A stretch of 64,000 nt of DNA from Isoetes taiwanensis. Its lineage: Eukaryota; Streptophyta; Lycopodiopsida; Isoetales; Isoetaceae. The DNA lies in contig JAJEKV010000102.1 of NCBI GenBank assembly GCA_021234155.1, forward strand, positions 1,730,456 through 1,794,455, read 5' to 3'. The notes beneath the pieces were generated by a model. That model ran no database searches. It was not told the origin of the DNA and worked only from the letters and a program-made list of their open reading frames with translations. The position numbers and the translations under genes were made by a program. Positions within the stretch are counted from its first letter, which is position 1; the number at the start of each line of letters is the position of its first letter. Positions 59,477 to 64,000 of the stretch are shown here, piece by piece.

Positions 59477-59750
59477 AGAACAAGATATCTCACTTCTTAG
59501 CCAATAGCGGCCGCTCGAGCACTCAAACTGCGCGAAAACCTCAGTGCTGGATGCGTCGCGATCGGTCGACCAAGCTGCTGTCATAAGATCGTGTCGATTT
59601 TGTAACAGGGGATCGATCGCCTGATGGGAACAGAGAAAACAGAGAGCGTGAAGAGTAAACAGAGAATACAGGGGAGGAAGAATGGTCCGGGAGGAAGAGG
59701 AAGAGAGTGCAGTTATTTCTGGCTGCACCCTCGAACCTCGTAAAAGTGCA
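59477..59750 (-). other. Predicted 5' UTR exon of the same gene
   Basis: Minus-strand CT-rich leader (ctctcttcctcttcctcc) with a small upstream ORF beginning MTAAWSTDRDASSTEV, ending at the GTAAGT donor at 59476. Limits are approximate. Confidence 0.35.
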
Positions 59751-59765
59751 AAAATAAAGATTTGT

Positions 59766-59850
59766 CACGTGTGGGCCATGCCTTCCGTGACGTGGCAGTG
59801 CAGATTGCTGACGTGGCCACGCTATCAGCCTCTCACGAGGCGCCACGTGG
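59766..59850 (-). promoter_or_regulatory. G-box / ACGT-element cluster
   Basis: Four ACGT-core elements in 85 bp: CACGTG at 59766-59771, TGACGTGG at 59788-59795, TGACGTGGCC at 59809-59818 and CCACGTGG at 59843-59850. Such clusters bind plant bZIP and bHLH factors, often in light- or ABA-responsive promoters. The location fits the promoter of the minus-strand exon at 59327. Confidence 0.5.
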
Positions 59851-59868
59851 CCAGGACAAGATATTAGA

Positions 59869-60175
59869 GGTTAATATGATTTATACCATGGTTATGAAAT
59901 GGTTGATACCATGGTCTAAAATGGTTATGTTTATATGTTTTATATTTAATATGATTATATGGTTATATGATTTCAATGGTTATATATGGTTTTAATGTTT
60001 ACATATGGTTTATATTGAATATGGTTATATGGTTTAATGTGGTTTAATATGGTTATATGGTTTTAATGGTTATATATGGTTATATGGTTTATATTTATAT
60101 AATATGCTTGTATGGTTTTATATGGTTTATATGGTCATATTTGTGGTGTTCAAAGCTATATGGTTTTAATGTGTG
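59869..60175. repeat. AT-rich minisatellite
   Basis: Imperfect tandem variants of 'atggttatatggttta' with TTTATATT interruptions over about 300 bp. Open frames through it are low-complexity artefacts. Confidence 0.75.
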
Positions 60176-60313
60176 CTCTTTCATTCAGGGAGCATGTGAG
60201 ATGAGCAAAATGGAGTCAAGGAAGCCCAGCACAGGACATTGCCCTTGGCTCCAATGGGGGAAGATGGCCTGCTTATTGTTGCACCCTTGCAACGAGACGG
60301 TATTTGCAGAGGG

Positions 60314-60724
60314 TGTAACGGGCCCATGGTAGACCGCTCGAGTATTCGAACCTTGAATGTGCCTGTGGGGCGTTCCCGAGACACCGGCGACTACTCATAA
60401 ACGTCTAGACGGTTTTGCCCAGTTGGTTAAGGGCATGTCGGTTAGGAACGTTACAGTTGATATCAGAGCAGGTCTCGAGTTCGAGTCTCCATGGGTGCCT
60501 ATATACATGGGTAATTTGCAAAGACTTGGTAATCATTGTGACATGGTATAGCCTTGGATGCTCGAGGGGCGAGCATAATTCTAGTGGGAGAGACCGTGGG
60601 CCCATGGTAGACCGCCGGTATTCGAACCTTGAATGTGCCCGTGGGCGTTCTAGAACCGGCGACTACTCATAAACGCGTCTAGACGGTTTTGCCCAGAGTT
60701 AAGGGCATGCGGTTAGGAACGCCA
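60314..60724 (+). mobile_element. TRIM-like miniature LTR element
   Basis: A 142-bp terminal repeat (60314-60455) starts TGTAACG and ends CGTTACA. It is followed immediately by TTGATATCAGAGCAGG, one mismatch from the initiator-tRNA-Met PBS. A second repeat at about 60594-60724 shares 'gggcccatggtagaccg', 'tattcgaaccttgaatgtg' and 'ggttttgcccag' and is preceded by a purine-rich tract (agtgggagagac). A 5-bp duplication GAGGG before the first repeat may be echoed after the second. Total about 411 bp, with no coding capacity, as for plant TRIMs. Confidence 0.7.
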
Positions 60725-61056
60725 GGGCATCATAACCCCAGTTGATCCTTTTGATAGTGTGAATGATGAAAAGGCCGGGAGATGATCATCTTGGAGTTGG
60801 CATTGTGAAGCTTCTTATCCAAGTTGATACAATCATGTCCCGAGAAGCTCTAGTGATTGCATTGTGTGCTCGGGTTGTTGGAGTCCCAAACACGCTTAAG
60901 ATGGCCAATTAGATATATTACACACAAGAATGGTGAGAGTCCTGAAGGCCCTCTCAACTAGATACCCCAAGGCCCACCCCAGGCCATGTGGAAGATTTGG
61001 TGGTGGATGAGCATGGGCCCAACCAAAGAAAAACCTAGAGGCAATTAGGGACAAGA
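60725..61056 (+). other. Unassigned stretch, possibly upstream part of the DUF7869-like gene
   Basis: No long frame. The composition resembles the coding sequence to its right and may be its decayed 5' end. Confidence 0.3.
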
Positions 61057-63407
61057 GTGTTGCAACCTAGATTGCACGATCCAAAGATGAAGGTGGATGA
61101 CCTCGTGCGGATAAGGTCCCAATACATTGGGCAGCTTCAGAAAGATAGGATTAATTTCATCTACTCCTTGTGTAGAAATTCCAGCTATGATGAAAACACA
61201 GGAAAGTTACTATATCAATTGAGGGGCCCGAAAGGTATATATGAGAGCATTGAGATGGATTCTTGGCGAGCAAGTCTTCATTTTACGAATCTTGGAGCAA
61301 GTTAGAAAAGGGCACAGTTGTTCCAACATGGCAATGCACCGACTTTGAAACCTAGAGCAAACACTCTGAAGGCCATTGCAGTCTTCGAGAGCTTTGTGAG
61401 ATACATGTCTCAATCTATGCCCCACAAGTCGAAGGTGAACGAGCACGGTGTGCGAGTGGTGCAAAGGGTGTTGCCACAACATTACATCCAAAAAGAGTGC
61501 CTTAAAGAGGTCAACTCCATCCTAGAAACTACTGGAGGTCGGCCTCTTTCTCAATCACATTTCAACAAGTTATGGAGCACTCACTTCTCAGACGTGAGTG
61601 TCCTGCAACACATGCCATTCTCAAAGTGCAACACTTGCATTCAATTCAAGGATACACTTGTATTAACTGCAATAGAGAAAGAAAGAATGGCAATTAGGGA
61701 GCAATTTGCAGATCACCAAAGGGACTAAATATCATGTAGACAGTTGTATTAGCAGTGGAGAACATTTTCTCAGATGCAGCCTGACAGATTTTTGTGTATA
61801 ATTCATGATAAGATGGACCAACACAAGATTTTCTTGCCAAAACTAGATCCTTTACCCAAGCGTTCTCAAAACGCTTTTCAGATGAAAGTAAGTCTGGCGC
61901 GTGTCTTGACACATGGGCATGGAACTGGAACCTATGGTCATTTTGTGCTTGATCTATGGAGGGATGATTCAAACTTCCATGTGAGCTCTATTTTCAAGTG
62001 CTTGAGAACATTAGAGAAAGGATCGATAGAAGGGAGGAGGTATTCCCCATCGGCCCCCATTTTTGAGGCTTTGATGGATGATCAACCGCCTTGTTACCAA
62101 AGGCAGATAAAAAATCTCACATCCAAGGTGTCTAGTGAATCAAGGAGGACTTGGGATGATTTCCCCTTACTTGAGAAACAACTGTCAGAGGAGCTATGTG
62201 TTCAATTGGACAACTGTTGGAAAGAAAACAAGAATAGATGGATGTTTGGGGCAATGTCATACTTGACAGCAGTGGGAGTATTCAAAGTTGTGAAAGTGGG
62301 GTTCATGATGGTTGGGCATACGCATGATGATATAGATGCATTCTTCTAACTTTCTCTACCAAGCTCAAGAGAGAAAACGGACTAGTCTCCCCTAACTAAT
62401 GGATGTGTTTGAGAGTCGCATTGACCCCAACCCAATGGCTTTCTTGATGGATGAGGTTGCAGATTGAAATCATTTGTCGAGGGATACTTGCTAGATGGTA
62501 AGGATCGGGTTGATGAGACACACAAAGCCACTTCAGTTCAAGTTTTGGATTAGGGATGGAATACCAATCATGCAATATAAGTGGAGACCAGGTGACAAGT
62601 TGTGGATGCTCAGATAAGGAATCGAAGTTGTTGCAACGGGTGCTACAGGTGAAGTTCTTATTCCTAAAGGGCAGCCAAAACCACTACCTCCCTTCAAGAT
62701 CAAGTAAAGACTCTAGCCAACTAGTGAAGGGCATCAAGGATTATATAACACACCGATGATGTTCAAATGGAAAGCACATCTCCACTATTAAGAACAATCA
62801 CATGGACTCCCTAATCAATTACTGGGAGAAAGTTGTGACATGCTTAGAAACTGAACAACCATGTGGGGAGGGGAGAGACTGGTTCTTGCCGGAGTCCAGA
62901 TGGGAGGATTTTCAAGGAGCAAGCACATCTAAGAATGTTCACTTGGGTCCTAACAAAGGTTCCAAGTGGTTTGTGGGAAGTAAGGCCTCAAAGCCGAAGT
63001 GGTTTGATCTTCCTGAGTGGGATCCCTTTGAGGACATCAAGGAAGGATACTTTGTGTTAGTAAGGCCTGATGATGAGGATTGTCCAATATGGTTAGGGGT
63101 GGCACTCTCTGATATAACCACCACTATGGCTGATGGAGAGGAGTTGCGTCCTGGATTCCAAGTTCAATATTGGGAGCCCATTGGAAGACACAAGAAGGGC
63201 AACTTGAAGGAGAAATACACCGACTGCTGGGAGAAGAAGTGGAGGGCAAATCATGCTGATCCTCAAAGGAGGGAATTGATGGAGTGTGTGGCATGGTCAT
63301 ATCCAAGTTCTCACATTGCAAAGGACAAGACACACAAGATCCCAAAAAGAGAGATAGACAAAGCCATGAGCAACCTCCATGCTATATCATTGTATGAGGG
63401 TAGATAA
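61057..63407 (+). pseudogene. Decayed gene resembling DUF7869-type proteins
   Basis: Three plus-strand blocks in shifting frames. Block 1 (61057-61728) is Cys-containing (PFSKCNTC) with SILETTGGRPLSQSHFN. Block 2 (61774-62349) is the recognisable part: IHDKMDQHKIFLPKL, then HGHGTGTYGHFVLDLW, then VQLDNCWKENKNRWMFGA, then FMMVGHTHDDIDAFF. The spacing D(x)2D ... LDN..ENKN ... VGHTHDDID is the pattern I associate with DUF7869, a eukaryotic family suspected to be transposase-like (RNase H fold). Block 3 (62556-63407) has a WRPGDKLWML-like piece, then EGYFVLVRPDDEDCPIWLGV, then FQVQYWEP, which looks like a small beta-barrel reader domain (inference). Stops at 61303, 61726 and 62347 break the frame. 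Residues matching D, DN and HTHDDID are all present. Confidence 0.55.
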
Positions 63408-63502
63408 TATTGAGAAGCTTGAAAACTTTCTCAACTAGTGGTTTGTAAAATTTTTGAGGAAAACAAGTCACCCAGTTCTTTGTGTGTGATGTGTTATTCT
63501 AT
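63408..63502. other. Short intergenic gap
   Basis: A/T-rich 3' flank of the preceding gene. Nothing else is visible. Confidence 0.4.
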
Positions 63503-64000
63503 TCAAGCATTCAATTTAGAATTTTTTTTTTCTATAGTACGAGTCCCATTTTCAGTCCGAGTCCCAAAATTCGAGATTTGACCCACTTTAATTAAATGCG
63601 ACTTTTCAACTTCGTGGCTATCATAGTGCAAAGTTGGAACAATATGCCGAGAAGATTGAACTAGCTTGGTCTTTGGGAGACTAACACGCAAACCCGTGTG
63701 CTCACAAAAACTGTACAGAGCATGTAAATGTTGTTGCATACTAGCAGCGGTATGTGCCATAAGCGAAACATCATTAGCGTACGTAAGTTCCTTGATAATA
63801 TAGCGTGCCAAATGTGGGCCTCCTCCACCATGGTGATCAAGCCATTCTTCCAATTGATCAATGTACAAGCCAAAGAGTGTAGGAGATAGAGGGCAACCCT
63901 GACGTACTTCAATATTTCTAGTGATTTGGGTACCCGATGCTGAAAGCTTACCAAAGACCCTTTCATAGAGTCGATAAACTGCATTTTGAAGGTCTTGTGG
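63503..64000 (-). mobile_element. LINE reverse-transcriptase fragment, partial at window edge
   Basis: The minus strand from the window edge reads DLQNAVYRLYERVFGKLSAS, then VRQGCPLSPTLFGLYID (RT motif with RQGCPLSP), then ELTYANDVSLMAHT, the catalytic box with YAND where YADD is usual, and GLRVSLPKTKLV. This is the core of a non-LTR RT of a different family from the LINE inside the PLE. A T-run at 63522-63531 would be a poly(A) on its strand, but the RT is cut off before its thumb, so this is an internal fragment. Confidence 0.75.

Noticed and set aside
59507-59519. GCGGCCGCTCGAG, identical to a NotI-XhoI cloning linker
   Set aside because: No vector sequence surrounds it, and it lies inside a coherent leader with plant-like promoter and splice signals. 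Chance or natural occurrence is simpler, though vector contamination could be tested.
60415-60490. tRNA-like A box (gcccagttggttaa) and B box (gagttcgagtctcc), suggesting a SINE
   Set aside because: The terminal direct repeats with TG...CA ends, a PBS and a purine tract fit a TRIM better. The A-box-like part lies within the terminal repeat itself.
1-64000. CRISPR arrays, rRNA, tRNA genes, bacterial operons
   Set aside because: None seen. The window is eukaryotic repeat sequence throughout.

Overview
The window looks like a repeat-rich, transposon-dominated stretch of a land plant nuclear genome. I read it that way for four reasons. Primer-binding sites complementary to plant initiator tRNA-Met (TGGTATCAGAGC) sit next to LTR-like blocks. 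Two Ty3/gypsy elements with plant-type pol motifs are present. A G-box-rich promoter precedes a spliced 5' exon. Penelope-like elements (PLEs), which are rare or absent in most flowering plants, suggest a non-flowering lineage (lycophyte, fern, bryophyte or gymnosperm). I cannot name the species.

Layout. About 19.8 kb is present twice: copy A (1-19837) and copy B (about 34607-54375). Each copy has, from left to right: a minus-strand acidic exon; a minus-strand ORF2 of about 460 codons; an 11.4-kb plus-strand PLE with long direct repeats of about 2.9 kb (pseudo-LTRs), carrying a 5'-truncated minus-strand LINE inside its reverse-transcriptase gene; a minus-strand ORF1 of about 425 codons that ends in a recognisable histone H3 fold; a 1.77-kb LTR-like block with outward-facing initiator-tRNA primer-binding sites on both sides; four hairpin-bearing tandem units; and a degenerate plus-strand coding region. 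Between the copies lie a decayed Ty3/gypsy element on the plus strand (19838-30550) and, abutting its 3' LTR, a truncated Ty3/gypsy on the minus strand (30551 to about 33.7 kb). Right of copy B come more degenerate retroelement-like sequence with two strong hairpins, the promoter and first exons of a possible host gene on the minus strand, an AT-rich minisatellite, a TRIM-like miniature retroelement, a decayed gene resembling DUF7869 proteins, and part of a second LINE.

How it fits together. Nesting gives an order of events: the H3-encoding minus-strand unit first, then PLE insertion between its two ORFs, then LINE insertion into the PLE, then duplication of the whole block. The PLE pseudo-LTR carries its own TATA box and a small two-exon gene predicted to encode a tail-anchored membrane protein. 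The PLE main ORF has its own intron and no GIY-YIG domain.

Caution. Differences between repeat copies cluster at CTG and CAG trinucleotides (for example CTG to CCG, CAGTG to AAAGG, CAG to CGTG). That is more like base-calling error at methylated plant CHG sites in long reads than like evolution. Many frameshifts here are probably sequencing artefacts, so several items called pseudogenes may be intact in the real genome.
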